Shown here piece by piece: positions 45,430-57,139 of a stretch of 64,000 nt of DNA. Under the pieces are notes generated by a model. It did not search any database. It was not told the DNA's origin and saw only the letters and a list, made by a program, of their open reading frames with translations. The first letter of the stretch is position 1, and every line of letters begins with the position of its first letter. The stretch is from Corythucha ciliata (taxonomy: Eukaryota > Arthropoda > Insecta > Hemiptera > Tingidae). The position numbers were made by a program, and so were the translations under genes. Location: NCBI GenBank assembly GCA_038030265.1, contig CM075938.1, positions 14,795,009 through 14,859,008 of the forward strand, given 5' to 3'.

Positions 45430-46000
45430 AATATGTTAACAAAAAAAGCGAGGAAGCACTGTGCTATAATCATTAGCAGACGTTTTTCACTTCTAGCCAT
45501 GAATTGGCTCTCTTTAATCTCATCTTCAACCACGAAGTTACTTACATCCGTAAACTGCGAATTGCAAAATTTATTTGCGAATTTGTCGCAAATAGGTTGC
45601 GTTTTTGTCAAGGTAAGCTGGAAATTAGCGATTTGCCTTAATATTAGCCGCAGACCTGCCCCAAGAACTGCTCATTATCAAGTTTTATACATTTTAGCGG
45701 TAAAATACCCCCTAAATTGAGATAAAACCATGAATTGGCGGTTTCAAAAACCGCCAATTCATGGTTTTATCTCAATTTGTTTTTCCTTTAGAATTGCATC
45801 TCGATTGAGTGATTTTTCTATGTCAAAAACCATGAATTAGCGTGTTTCTATAATATTTTTCGTTCAAAAAATGGCAAATGGAAAAACGGCCGATTTCTAG
45901 CCCAGAACTAGCGATTATTTTCATTTATAGTCATAATGTGTTCACTACAGAAACCACGAATTGGCGTTTTCTTGATTTTTGTTGTGAATTAGCGTTTTAG
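45430..46000 (-). repeat. Array block G, second part
   Basis: Decayed minus-orientation units with ACCACGAATTGGCG phrases. It contains the perfect hairpin at 45714-45778 and ends at the MITE at 46000. Confidence 0.6.
45714..45778. repeat. Perfect 31-bp inverted repeat with 3-base loop
   Basis: The left arm 45714-45744 and the right arm 45748-45778 are exact reverse complements, separated only by CAA. The arm contains ATAAAACCATGAATTGGCGG. The right arm carries the array word order of the surrounding minus-orientation block; the left arm is an inverted copy of it. No mismatch in 31 bp contrasts with the heavy decay around it, so the duplication is recent or the sequence is conserved. Confidence 0.95.
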
Positions 46001-46135
46001 GCCCGTATTCATAGTCGTCACTTGAGTAGAGTTTTTACTTATTTCGATCTAAAACAGATGACTCACGTATTAGAACGACCGATTTGAAGCCACTTAAGCA
46101 AATACTCAGCTCAGTGACGTCTATGAATACGGCCC
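46000..46135. mobile_element. 136-bp MITE with TTA target duplication
   Basis: The left end GGCCCGTATTCATAGTCGTC pairs with the right end, whose reverse complement is GGGCCGTATTCATAGACGTC. The arms continue as CACT(T)GAG. TTA lies outside both ends (45997-45999 and 46136-46138). The array resumes on the far side. The ends and TSD point to a PIF/Harbinger-derived MITE. Confidence 0.8.
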
Positions 46136-46139
46136 TTAG

Positions 46140-46360
46140 ACACGAACCGACCCTTTTCTCAATTTTAGCTGAAGCTGTTTGCAATTTAAGCAGTGAATTA
46201 CCAATTTCCCCCAAATGTAGCAGCGATTTATTGAATTCTGGCTATGAATTAGTGCTTTTTTTCATCTTTAGGAGCGTGTTGCCTCCAATCCGGAGATTGG
46301 CGTTTTACATTATTGTTTGTTTGTTTTTTTTTCTATGTAAATTAGCGTTTCCCTATATTT
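46140..46360 (-). repeat. Array block G, third part
   Basis: Minus-orientation phrases (TCTCAATTTTAGCTG, GTGAATTACC) continue beyond the MITE for about 200 bp. Confidence 0.6.
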
Positions 46361-46439
46361 TAGCTTGTCCACGCCACTGGTGCACTTTATCACCCCAAGT
46401 TCTGGGCCCTAAGAGCATGTAATCTCTGGGATTTTCAAA

Positions 46440-47930
46440 AATCGAAAACCGTGGCCAAGGGAGGGGGGGGGATAAAAAATAATGCTGCCTGGAACCATTC
46501 ACTTTGTATGAACAGTGATTTCCATGTCAAATTTCCACGCGTGACGCCATGAACGTTTTTCCCACTCGTGTAAATGTTTAGAAAAACTCCCTTCTCTCGT
46601 TGTGTTGTGGTGAAAATATTGCGTTTGATCAGGAGAAGGGTGAGGGGGTTGGATGTTGAGGTTAGCCCTACACGTTAATGTACCCTTCTCCGGCAGCACT
46701 ATACATCAGCCCCTACTGTGAAGGCCATCCATCAAATACCCCGCGGCCAACCTCACCCCCCCCCCCACAGGCGCTTTACCACCGACGCTGGGGGGCATCG
46801 CCACACACACTAGGAACCCGCACAGATATCTTCACCTTTCATTATCTCTCCGCAGCCTCTGCATTCTCACCCATCGCCTTTCCCTTTTGGTAGTGGTGGT
46901 GGCAAGGGAGAAGGGCTTTTCTCATATATCACGTCGGGCGAGTCTTCCATAGTTCACACCTAAAACCAGCATCTGTCAGCCCAAAAACCATTCTCTTTTC
47001 AACGAGCGTGGATGCAAGGGGGTCTGCCCTACATAAAGCACATTCTTCTTCGAATGAGCACTAAGAAAGGAGTGTGGGAGATAAGGTGGACAAGAAAAAT
47101 TGTTTATAAATTGAGAAATTTATACAGATCGGCTGCCGGTGTTGGTATTTGAGAAATTTCTTCGAAATCTTGGCTTCGTAATTTTAGACAGCCGAGGCTA
47201 ATTACTGCTCTTCGGAAAACGGAGAGAAAAAGAATTAGGGAATTATCTCAACCGCAATGAATATCCATGAAGTTTCCTTTCGCTAACGTAATTTACATAA
47301 TAATTCACCCTCGCTCTCGTTCGAGAAGCAGGAAGGTTTGGGCATGAAAAGAGTCAAGGGTGGTATAGAAAGAGGGGGAAAAAAGTGCTGTGTAATTGCT
47401 ATCGGGTCTCTAGTAAAGCGGATGACGAATGAAATAAAGGCTTCGCGAGCGTCTACCGGTTTGAGAGCGGGGTAGAGACAAAAAAAAAAGAGGGTGGAGT
47501 TGTGTTTAACAGCCTTTGTCCACTTGACGAGAGATATATGAGAAAGGAAAGTGTGATGGGGTCAGACTCCGATAGGGTGACAGGGTGGTGGGGAAGAGTA
47601 GAAGTTGAAACGTGCGATGTATGTATTTCGAGATGCGTCAAGAGATGTCCATTATTTTTCTATTGGAATTCATCGCCTGAGGTTTCCTCGTTTGATGACG
47701 ATGATGATGATTCAGATGCCGTTGCATCAGCTTCGTTGGGCCTGCCGAACCTGTTTTCGGTATCCCAGCGTCCAAGAAGGTTTGAGGAGTCACTGCTTTC
47801 TGTATTACTTCTTCGACGATTTTGAATTTTCCAATTGTGGGACAGATAGGTCAGTTTTCTGGCTTGATCAGTCGTTAAACGGTTTCTTTTTTATCAACAA
47901 CAGTGACATGATGCTTTATGTGTCGTGAGA
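46440..47930. other. Single-copy-looking tract, no supported gene
   Basis: Contains C-runs near 46756, an A-run near 47480 and a GAT-rich patch at 47694-47716. Two overlapping + frames near 47502-47928 translate the GAT patch as Asp- or Met-rich sequence, which is a sign of simple-repeat translation, not of a gene. Confidence 0.35.
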
Positions 47931-47941
47931 AAAAGAAACTG

Positions 47942-48010
47942 CCACGGAGCGGGAATCGAACCCGGACACCGTATCTCCGGTACGGCTCTCAGACCACCAA
48001 GACACCGCGG
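47942..48010 (-). other. tRNA-like module (Ser-like anticodon), SINE or pseudogene
   Basis: The - strand shows a consensus B box, GGTTCGATTCC, a T stem CGGG/CCCG, an acceptor pairing CCGCGG with CCGTGG, and an anticodon stem CCGTA/TACGG around loop CCGGAGA. The anticodon would be GGA, but position 33 is C instead of T. The D-arm region matches the A-box consensus poorly. A tRNA-derived SINE head or a decayed tRNA copy is more likely than a working gene. Confidence 0.6.
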
Positions 48011-49640
48011 CGACCAGGAACCACTCAACTCCGGGCCATCTCTTTCCCCCACGACAATACCATGTTTTGTTTGCTCGGTCCCGGTTTCTTTTTTTGCTGT
48101 TCATTCAAGAAAACGTGCCAAAGGATCTTTCTGTCGCAGCTGATAAAATTCTAACCGCAACGGAAAACAAAGTTGAAGTCGAACTAAGTCCTTGCCACCA
48201 AACACTTGGCGTGACCGCCGAGGCACTTTCCCACAAAAATGTCTTCCCCCAGAGTTCATCCTTGGATAGTAGGCCAAATCCACCTTCGCTTTATCGACAT
48301 AAACCTTCATCTGTGTGGCAACCTTATGAATTTTTCATGCCTTCTATTTGCTCGTCTTGCTCAGCAGCGTCCCCCATGAGTCCCAGAGAGGCCCAGGAGT
48401 GTCGCAGCGTAATGAATACAACTTTTAACGCTGGAGTCTATTCTGTCTTTCAGTTTTCATAGAATCAGGGACTGTACATTCTTGGAAAGTGGCGACCGAG
48501 GTAAATTTTCAGCGAGCTTTAGCTCAATGTGGCGTAATGCGAGATGAACTATCTCTATGGAGCAGATAGAAACTTCTCAGAGTTGAGAGAAAGGTTACAA
48601 GAGGCTGCGCGAGGAAAAAAACTCACACTTTGAGGCTGAATTCTCGGTATGATAGCGAGAGGGGTGTTCGGCATTGGCCTGGCAGTGCCTCAGGGGCAAT
48701 TCCGACCCAGCAGTTCCGTTGTATTATTATCTTCATTTCCTCGGCACTCGAACCTTTCATTTTTTGTTATTGATTTTTTGTTTATATTCTTTATTATTAA
48801 AGTACGCACGACTAATTAGGCCAACTGTCCTAACAACCGTTCATTTCTCTTACTGAAGGAAACAAGGTGTCTTCGTTTAATAATGTAACGTTCAGGTGTT
48901 GAGGTTCTTCGAAAGTTCTCAACAAGGTAGGCACCAACCTTCAAGACCGAAGAATCGTGATGTAAAATGACATACTTCCAAACTGTTTTCATCTGCCACA
49001 AAGCAGTTGAAAAACTGTTGTTTTTGTTTTGCCACGTGGCCACAGTAGAATAACAGCAGAGTGGGCGCATTGGTGAGAGGGGTTTTATTCGAGAAAATTG
49101 TATTTTCGAAAAAATGGAGCCGCACAACATCCGCTATTCAACAACTTTGCATTTTATCGCTTTCTTTTGTTCTTTAATGAAAAACTTCAATACTGAAGTC
49201 GTTTTTTCTTTCCTCGACAAGTAATTATTTAGAAAATCACCAGTTGCCCAGCCATAGCTCTTTAGCTTCGAGATAAATTCTATGTCTACCTGTAAATTCA
49301 GTGTCAGTCACAATGCATTGTTGATACTGCAGGATTATTCTGTAGCCGTCGTTTCCTTTGCATTGTTTCAGAATAATTGAGTGGAATATCAAATCTCTTT
49401 GACTACTACTGCTGTATATTTCTGTTTCCACGAAAAAAGAGTTAATTACTAACAAATGACGGTGAAATAATTGTAGCATAGAAGAAAAAGGGAAGAATTA
49501 TTTTTCTCAAAACCAAATTAATTGAAAAAAAAAAAAGTAGGAAGGAAAATGAAAATCTAAAAAGCACAATCATAATGGGTTGCGGCATGGTAAGAACTGA
49601 AGAGCCGAAATATTTGTTTCTCCGGAAACGGACAAATTAG
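48011..49640. other. Tract downstream of the tRNA-like module, no supported gene
   Basis: A 131-codon + frame at 48067-48462 has unremarkable composition and no motif that I recognise; it starts inside a T-rich stretch. The rest is AT-rich and unassigned. Confidence 0.35.
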
Positions 49641-49749
49641 CCCGATCAATCTGATTATCAAACGTGAAAAATAGTTATTTTACTCTATTATTTAGCTGAA
49701 GAAGAAGGCTGAGTCACTAGAAGGCCATGGGTAATGAATACTCACCTCG

Positions 49750-50220
49750 ACAGTTCAATTTTTGAGGCATTTGGTGTGAATAAGTTTATAAGTATACTAC
49801 TTGGTATGAAATTGTGTAACGATGCCTTGAATTTAGCAGAAAAGTCGTTGGTTTATAGTGGTTTGCATCCTTTAAATACCAATTATGTGGGCTTAGTCAC
49901 CTCAAAGACCAATGGCACGGGTTCTGGTCATTCAAACCTCGAATTTCACGAGGCTACCTCTCTAAACCATGAAATTTCGTTAATTTCACACATCATGAAT
50001 TTCGTGAAATTAGTGTTGTTCAAAAAACAAATTTATTGGGCGTAGGTTTTGCTAAATAAAAAACCGATTTCTCACGTCTGGTTCCTTCAAAAACTTATAG
50101 AAATCGCTCAGGAAAAACAAGCTTAGCACCTGAATACTTTATATTGGCCAAAAATATCGAATATCACGCATTTGCCTCTTTCAAAAGCCGAAATTCGCGG
50201 TTAGCTAGTTCCGACATTCA
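49750..50220. repeat. Degenerate array, 'CACGAATTTCGTGAAATT' type
   Basis: Phrases such as TCGAATTTCACGAGG, TGAAATTTCG and CATGAATTTCGTG recur, many of them self-complementary around AATTTC/GAAATT. Related to 5640-6190 and 17310-17600. Confidence 0.5.
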
Positions 50221-50229
50221 TTTCGTGCG

Positions 50230-50930
50230 TCTCAATTTTAGACAAGAATGAGCTGGTTATCTCAGTTTCAGCCACGAATTAACAGGATTCCTCATATGAC
50301 TCCTCGAATTAGCATTTTTTCCCCAATTTTAGTAACAAATCGGGGCTATTCCTATATTTTTGCCGTCAATTACTATTTTTTCTCAATTTTAGCACCGGAT
50401 TAGCGATTTTCCCAATTTTTTCACTTCTTACAGCCATGCATTTTTTTTTTTTTTTTTAAAGATTAAATGAATGCTTATTATAAATTTCTGCCACGAAATA
50501 TCACTTTTTTTCAATTTCAGCCACGAATTACCTATTTCTCGATTTTAGCCGTGAATCGCTGCTTTTACTTAATTTTAGTCGTGACTTGGCGAATTTTTGT
50601 CCTAAATGATCCACGGTATTAGCTTTTTCCTGCATTTTAGCTGTGAATGAGCGCTTTATCTCAATTTCAGCTTGCAAATGGCGGACTATCTCAGTTTCAG
50701 CCCCGTATTAGCGTTTTCCCCAATTTTAGTTGCGAATCCAAGGCTTGTGCTCAGTTTTTGCTGAGCATGACGATTTGCGATTCTACTAAATTACAGCCGC
50801 CAATTAACGGTCTTCCTCAAATTGATCGCGAGTCAGCGCTTCATTTTAGTTTTAGCCTGAGAATTAGCAGTTTTTCTTAGTTTCAGCCGCTTATTGACGG
50901 GTTTTCTCACACCCGCCAGATCCAGAATGG
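50230..50930 (-). repeat. Array block H, first part
   Basis: Minus-orientation units (CAATTTTAGC, GAATTAGCGATTTTCCC) are clear at 50270-50410 and 50560-50720. The poly-T at 50438-50457 sits within the block. Confidence 0.7.
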
Positions 50931-51052
50931 TGGTGAATGAGCCAGATCCAAGGTATAATTAGCAATTAACTAGCATTTTCATTCAATTCTCAGCCATGCG
51001 AATCAGCCGGCTCCTGAAGGCAACTTCATGAGGGTTGTTAGTGAAAGATTCA

Positions 51053-51330
51053 CCAGGGGCGCCAGATGTCCAAGGCTGGCATTGCAATGAGCTGCCCCAG
51101 GGCACACTTTTGTTCAAATGGAAAACGCTATTGTATACTGTCGTTAACTAGTGATGTTGTTTTAAGTTATTGAACAGGCTCCCAGTGCGTTTTATTCAGA
51201 GCGTCTCGGCCTTTTGCTAATTATAGGACCAAAGTGTTGTGCTCCATGGTGGAGGAGGGCGAGGATGGGTGTCCCGCCTGTGTTCTTGCAATCAGAATTA
51301 TGGCACACGACCAAAAAAGGTTGGCTCGTC
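51053..51330 (+). mobile_element. Dispersed repeat copy 1 (hAT-like ends?)
   Basis: The sequence from CAGGGGCGCCAGATGTCC to ACGACCAAAAAAGGTTGG matches the reverse complement of 61823-62106 along its whole length. Shared words include TGCAATGAGCTG, AAATGGAAAAC, AGTTATTGAACAG, ATTCAGAGCGTC and CGGCCTTTTGC. One end begins CAGGGGCG and the other would read CAGGGCCG in copy 2, which is suggestive of hAT-type termini. No target duplication is visible. It interrupts block H. Confidence 0.7.
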
Positions 51331-51344
51331 TTGCTTTAAATGAT

Positions 51345-51690
51345 TGGTCAACCTCAGCCGCGAATTATAACGCCTTTTCCACATTTTTGCCGGGAATTAG
51401 TGCGGGTTTTCAGAAATGCATCGTCAAAATAGCGTAATTTATACATTTTAACCGTGAACTAGCGCTTTTTCTCAATTTTACTGTCCTCGAAAAGTGACCT
51501 TGAGGGACCAAGAATTTCTGATTTTTCAATGTTAGTTGTGCCTCCGAAGCGATTCATCGCTGCTTTTTTTCTTAACATAAGCCCTTTCTATCCATATTTA
51601 GCCGCGGATTATTGATTTTTATCGATTTTTGCCACGCATTAGTGCTTTTCTTCTATGTCAGGCGCAAATATTAGCGCTTTTTCCAAACTT
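51345..51690 (-). repeat. Array block H, second part
   Basis: Minus-orientation units reappear after the dispersed repeat, with clear phrases at 51450-51480 and 51595-51690. Confidence 0.65.
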
Positions 51691-51699
51691 TTTGCCACG

Positions 51700-54300
51700 T
51701 GCTTGTCCCAGTATGACACGATCAGAATGACGATAGTTGTTGTCAATAAACCTCCCCCACTGCGTAGTTTCACAACTTGGCCAATGAGTGCGCTGGGGCA
51801 TTTATGAAAGTCGTCAATAGAAACCTTACACTATGCCTGGGATGATTTCTTTTGTAGTCTTGTAGTAACCCATTTTTCGCATTTTTACTCAATTTAAATA
51901 GCGCGAATTTTCCGGATCTGCAGTTACTGGGTCAAATCGGACAATTTTCCGCCCCTTTTGCGTACAGAATTGTCCTATTCTTGGTCTCGAGTAACAGTTT
52001 AATGGCTTTTGACGTGAAATACGTGATCCTTGACGTCTCAGAGGTCAATTATTGTGATGAATATTTGGAACCTTAGGCTTGGAAGCGCAATACATTTTGA
52101 CAGAGCAAACCGATGTGAGCGTTAATTAAGCAGAAAATGGCCATAAGGACAGTCTGCTCAGTTTTTTCTCCAAATATTTACAATTGAAATGATTAAATTA
52201 GTCCCTTTAAAGCAACGTTTAATTATTGAATGAAGAAGGAGAAACACGTGTAATGTTTATACACTGAGGCAAATTACAAGGACAAATAAGCTCAACACCC
52301 GAGGTTGCAAGTAGCCCGCCGTTAAAACAAGAAACGAGAGAGAGAGAAATAAAAAAAAAGTTGATGCCCGTTTGGTTGTTACCTTTATCTTGGAAGTGCG
52401 ATGGAACCTATTTAACTTTTCCACAAATGGCTCCGGAAGGGCGGGGTGGGGAAGAACAAGTGGAACAACTTGGAAAAGCAGATAAAACCGCTCAACCCTT
52501 ATCCCTTTCACCTACTTTTCCACATTCTCTCAATCCCTCAACTCCTTTACTTTCACCCTCACAGTCACTAACTGCTCAACCCCTCTTCGAGTCTCCGTTC
52601 CGATCACCATTTTGGAGAGAGCTCTGACCATGAATTGGGAGTTAGCGAAAAGAGGAAAGTTTCAGTATTGGAATAAGGCTAAATCACTGATTGCTTTATA
52701 AGCCCTTTAGCCATACTTTTTGCCCCCTCTGGGGTGTTGGTGGGGGGAAAAAATCTCCTGAAACGGATCAGTTAAAGAGGCTTCGCCACCCCTTCCTGGC
52801 GACTTCATAGGAGACGAGTTATTTCTCTCTAATGTAATTTTGGGGGAAGAGTTTCATAAACGGATTAGAAAAAAAATGGCAAAAAAGGGAGGAGGGGTAA
52901 AGGTTTTAGTTGTTCCTCCAAAAAACGGTAATTGGAGAGCAGTAGGAGGTTATAAAAAACTTTGAAAGGGTATCTTACGGCGTCGTGAAAACAGCCGAGT
53001 GACTCATTTCATACGAGTTGTGTACTTTGAAGTTAAGGAGACCCCGATATAAGGGAGTGTTTGTTATTTTAGAAAGTGAGGCACTATATTCGACTTCTCG
53101 CGGGATATAGTTAAAGTAAACAGGACCTTCCTAGAAAAACATGCCCAGCGGGTTGAGCGAGAGAGAGAGAGAGAACTAAAAAAAAGGGTTATCTTGCATG
53201 TAAGTAATACTGAAAGAGACGTCCTTTGCTCCTTTGATATTATATATAAAAAAAAAAAACAATATTGGATTTCGAAGCCCTAAGTAATATTTTGAAGTGA
53301 AGGAGCTTAGGAGGAAAAAAGAAAGGCTTTTGGGATGATTACTCAAAAATTATTCAACGAAGGATTGAAGAAAAAGTTTAGTTCAATTATGGCACGGAAT
53401 ATAGTTAGTTTTTTTCTCCAAATCCTCATTCTTAGAACTTTGGAGACTTCGCGGAAGGCATTATTTTCCCTAATTAATTTTTTTAATTCTCTCTCTCTCA
53501 CTTACAGCCCTCCACCTTTAGTTTTCAACACCAAGGAATCCTGATGAGAATAAAAGATAGCAGAGAGACACTGACTATAGGCCCTGAAGATGGGATAGTG
53601 AGTGTTCGGTGAGGAGGGTTGGGGGGTCGGGATGGAATGGCGGGGTCTCCAAGAGGAATGTAATGCATACGGAATGAAGCGACGCGAGTTGTGGCGGTGA
53701 ATTTCACAAGTAATTAGCGGAAATTGAAGGGACGAACAATCTCTCACTTTCCTCCTTCGTCTCCTTTTCAACGCCCTATCACCCCCCCCCCTCCACACAA
53801 TCGCTTGCCGTAGAATCGCGTAACTCCTCGCCACCGCTCCCAGGTGTTGGAAGAGTTGGAAGTAATCCGACCGGAATTATTAACAAGGAAAGGGACAAAG
53901 GGGAATAACGACGCTTAAGCTTTCCCCCTCGGTCTCTCTTTCTTCCCATAGCAGCCTCGCAAGGCTTGGACCTCAGCCCTGGCCATTTTTTTCCTCTCTC
54001 TTTCTGACCTTGTCGAATGAAAAGAACCAAAAAGCAGAAGGGCAGGGAGCAAATGTTTTTACAAAAATTGATTACGCTCTTACTTTTTTGTCGTCTTGAT
54101 TAATGATTTGATTACTACGGAACCCCCAGAAAACACACAGTGTGTCCCTCTTACAGTGTTTTCCAATTAAGACATCAGGAAGTCACGGGGGGGGGGAGCA
54201 GAGCTACGATGTGATGAGATGGCCCATACTGCATGAGCAATTCACTCATAACATTCGCTATTTACTGTTATAATAGTAAGACCTAGCTGAATCATTCAAG
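51700..54300. other. Single-copy-looking tract, no supported gene
   Basis: Contains a GA microsatellite near 53158-53173, A-runs and purine-rich stretches. Open frames are short, low in complexity and overlap each other on both strands. No exon can be supported. Confidence 0.4.
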
Positions 54301-54309
54301 TTGACCTTG

Positions 54310-55600
54310 CGAGGAATTTTGGCTATGACCCACTCAGTTGCCGTGAATTCACTCCCAGAAACCGTGAAATTTATGCGCCATTTTGTTCATTTCAGCCACG
54401 AGTTGGCCATTAAAGACCACTCATGGGCCTATTCAATCAATTGAAGGTGAAGCAGCGATCACGAATGCACGAGCACTTTTTCTCTATTATAGTCCTGAAA
54501 AACTGCGATTTGGAGCCATTCATTCATTACAGCCATGAAGTTGCCTCCAGCAGAAACCGCGCCCCCTTATTTGTCCCTTCTCATTGGCCCTTTTATCAAT
54601 TGAATGCGCTCTTTCCACATTTCAACTGGATAACTTGCCTCCAGAAACCATTATTAAGCTATAATCATCAGTTGTGGCAGTAAAGTAGCTCACAGAATCC
54701 GCAAAAGAACACTTTTCGTTGATTTCAGCCTCAATTTTTCCATCAGAAACAACAAATCGTCACAATTAGTCATTTGTAACAGCTATCTTCAGATATCTTG
54801 CACGGGCCTTTTTTGTCAATTCAAGCGACGATTTACGCCCTCTTTATCCATTATAGCCCCGCAGTTCCGAATGCAGCGGTCCCTTCGTTCATTGGAGCCA
54901 CAAACCTGCCGTCTAGAGACGCGAATAGGCGCTATTTGTTAATTATAGCCGCATGGTTGCCTCCATAGACCACGAATCAGTGATATTTATCGATTTCATT
55001 CGTGTTGTCACACTCAGAGCCGGCGCACTGGTGAAGTTCCTTCCATAAACCACGAAATAACGCTGTTTATCGATTCAAGCCTCGAAATTCCATCTACAAA
55101 CCACGGGTCAGCTGTATTCGTAAATAAGAGCTGTTACCTGAAGAGACTGTACTGTCAATGAAGCCGCAATTTACCGTTCTTTCACTATTTTAGCCACGAA
55201 GTTGCTTTTAGAAACAACTAATCAGCACCATTCGTCTGTCACAAAATGCCCTCTGGAGTCACGAAATAGCGTTAAATTTGTTCATTGTAGCCGCAAAGTT
55301 GTCTCTGGAGACCACGAACTATACCGCTATCAGTATACATTTCATTCGCGATGTCGCACTCTATAAGGCCGCGAGTTGGTGAGTTTCAGTCCAAAAACCA
55401 CGAATTATAGCAATTTTTGCCCATTCAAGCCACATAGTTGCCTCCAGAAACCACGAATCAGCTATATTCGTCAAGCGAGCAGCAAAAATTGGGCACCAGA
55501 AGTCCTGAATCCACGCCGCTGGCTAATTTTAACAGCGAGAAGTCACCAGGGCCGTTTCTGTAGCTTCTTCTGACGACTACACGCAAAATTGCAACATTTT
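54310..55600 (-). repeat. Array block I, ~50-bp higher-order variant
   Basis: Here the repeat takes a longer form: AGCC(A/G)C(A)AAGTTGCCTCC then AGAAACCACGAATCAGC, then a TATTCGTCAATT-like spacer, giving about 50 bp. Recognisable AGTTGCCTCC-type words occur near 54540, 54637, 54957, 55300 and 55436. It reads as an expanded relative of the 30-bp family. Confidence 0.65.
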
Positions 55601-56336
55601 AAAATGAAATATCCGCGAAACGTCTCAATTTCAGTGAAATTGAAAGTTTCAAGTATTTTTTTAAGGGCGTGGATCCTGGGCGAGTCAACCCAGACGCCTG
55701 ACAGCCTGAATTGACGGAAAATCGCAACATTTTGAAGGTAAATATTAACATTGGAAGTTTACTGGATGAATATTCACGGTACTGCAAGTTCCATGTCTTA
55801 ATTTCAGCGAAACTGCAAGTTTCAGGCCCTTTCTTTCGGGTCTGAAAATCCACGAATCCGCGAAATTCGTTAGTTTCCGGTCATTATGCTCACGTAATTT
55901 ACATTGCAACATTGCAAGCCCCCCACATGACTGAGTACCTGAAGTTGGTCGAGCCCACCGCGACAGCGCTCAAAGTTTACGGCTACCAGCAAATTTATTC
56001 GCGATACTTCAAGTTTTACGTCGTAATTTCAGTGAAACTCCAAGTTTGGTGACATTATCTTTCTAATGGGCGTGAACCATGGGGCAAGCCGGCACTGACT
56101 GCGCCCATAACTTTGAATTTGAATGTGAATTTGAAGTGAAATCACAAGTTTCCTCGCTGAATGTCGGTGAAATGGCAAGCTGAGGGTCTTGAAACAAAAT
56201 TGAAGTTTACAGACCATTTTTGTTAAGGCGGAACTCAAGCTCGCCGGCCCCAACTAAGGTTGTATGCTGACGATTACCCTCGAAATTAGAAGTTTTTGAA
56301 CTTATTTATGCGAAAATGCAAATTAATAATAATTAG

Positions 56337-56410
56337 TGGGTGCCGGGTTTCGAATCCGGCAGGCGGCCCTACGGACGGCGGGCTCATAAGCCGCGACGTA
56401 CCCCGACCCA
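56337..56410 (-). other. tRNA-like module 1 of a pair
   Basis: On the - strand a canonical T loop TTCGAAA sits on a CCGG/CCGG stem, and a partly pairing acceptor (TGGGT with ACCCA) closes a 74-nt unit. An AGCCC/GGGC stem occupies the anticodon-arm position, but no T33-anticodon can be read with confidence. It is much more GC-rich than the flanking array. Confidence 0.5.
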
Positions 56411-56549
56411 ACTGTGCACTTCACATCACCCGTACTATACACGGGCGTTTCAGTCGGTGCGTGGTTTGTTGAACACACACCGCCGGGAACGTCCACACGA
56501 AGCCGAGTGCACCGTGACACAGCACGCCGCTGCCTTATAGCGAAATGGG
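56411..56549. other. GC-rich spacer between the tRNA-like modules
   Basis: About 140 bp of GC-rich sequence unlike the surrounding repeat, with CGGGCGTTTCAGTCGGTGCG and CACCGCCGGGAACG words. It contains CTATACACGGGCG and short self-complementary patches. It may be the body of a SINE whose heads are the flanking modules. Confidence 0.35.
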
Positions 56550-56622
56550 CAATAGCTAGATTCGTACCCAGGCCCGCTGGGTTGCGAAGCGAGTATTGTA
56601 TCCATTACACCATCGAGGCGCG
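56550..56622 (-). other. tRNA-like module 2 of a pair (Arg-like)
   Basis: On the - strand the D-arm region GATGGTGTAATGGATACA matches the A-box style of arginine-type tRNAs. The anticodon region is CTCGCTTCGCAACCCAG, where TTCG would place a TCG anticodon after T33. The B-box-like GGTACGAATC follows. Anticodon and T stems have mismatches, so this is a degraded tRNA or a SINE head. Confidence 0.5.
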
Positions 56623-57139
56623 CTTTCGAATGGAAATGAAAGTTTCTGGTCTTGATCCTAGCGAAACTTCTAGTTCTGGTTCTTCATTATTGCAAAATTG
56701 CAAGTTACGTGTCTTAAAATCGTAGAAATTTGCAAGTTTCAGGGCAAAATATCCGAGGAACTACAAGTTTTGCAATTGTGTTTTGTGGGCTCGAAACCCT
56801 GGCTAGCCGGCCCACGACGGAACACACGCATCGTAGGCTGACTAGGACCGTCTGCCTCACCTTAAACAAAATTGCAACAATTTGATAGCAAAAATATCTG
56901 CGAAATTGAAGGTTTCAGGGTACAATTCTCACGAAATAGTAAGTTTTCGGGTTAATTTATGTCAGCGGTCGCAGACCCCGAGCAATTACATTGCCGTGTT
57001 ATTGTCATAATATTTCAAAATAAATATTTGTGAGTTCGCGAATTCGGGTGATAATTTCAGCATTACAAGATTCCTGGCTGAATCCGAAAAATTAAGTTTC
57101 CGGTCTTTAGGTGTCAATTTCAGCAAATTAGCAAGCTCA

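Noticed and set aside
47694..47716. Acidic Asp-rich protein segment
   Set aside because: It is the translation of a GAT/GAC simple repeat and occurs in overlapping frames.
48067..48462. 131-codon exon downstream of the tRNA-like module
   Set aside because: The start lies in a T-rich stretch giving a hydrophobic run by chance; there is no motif or splice context that I can support.
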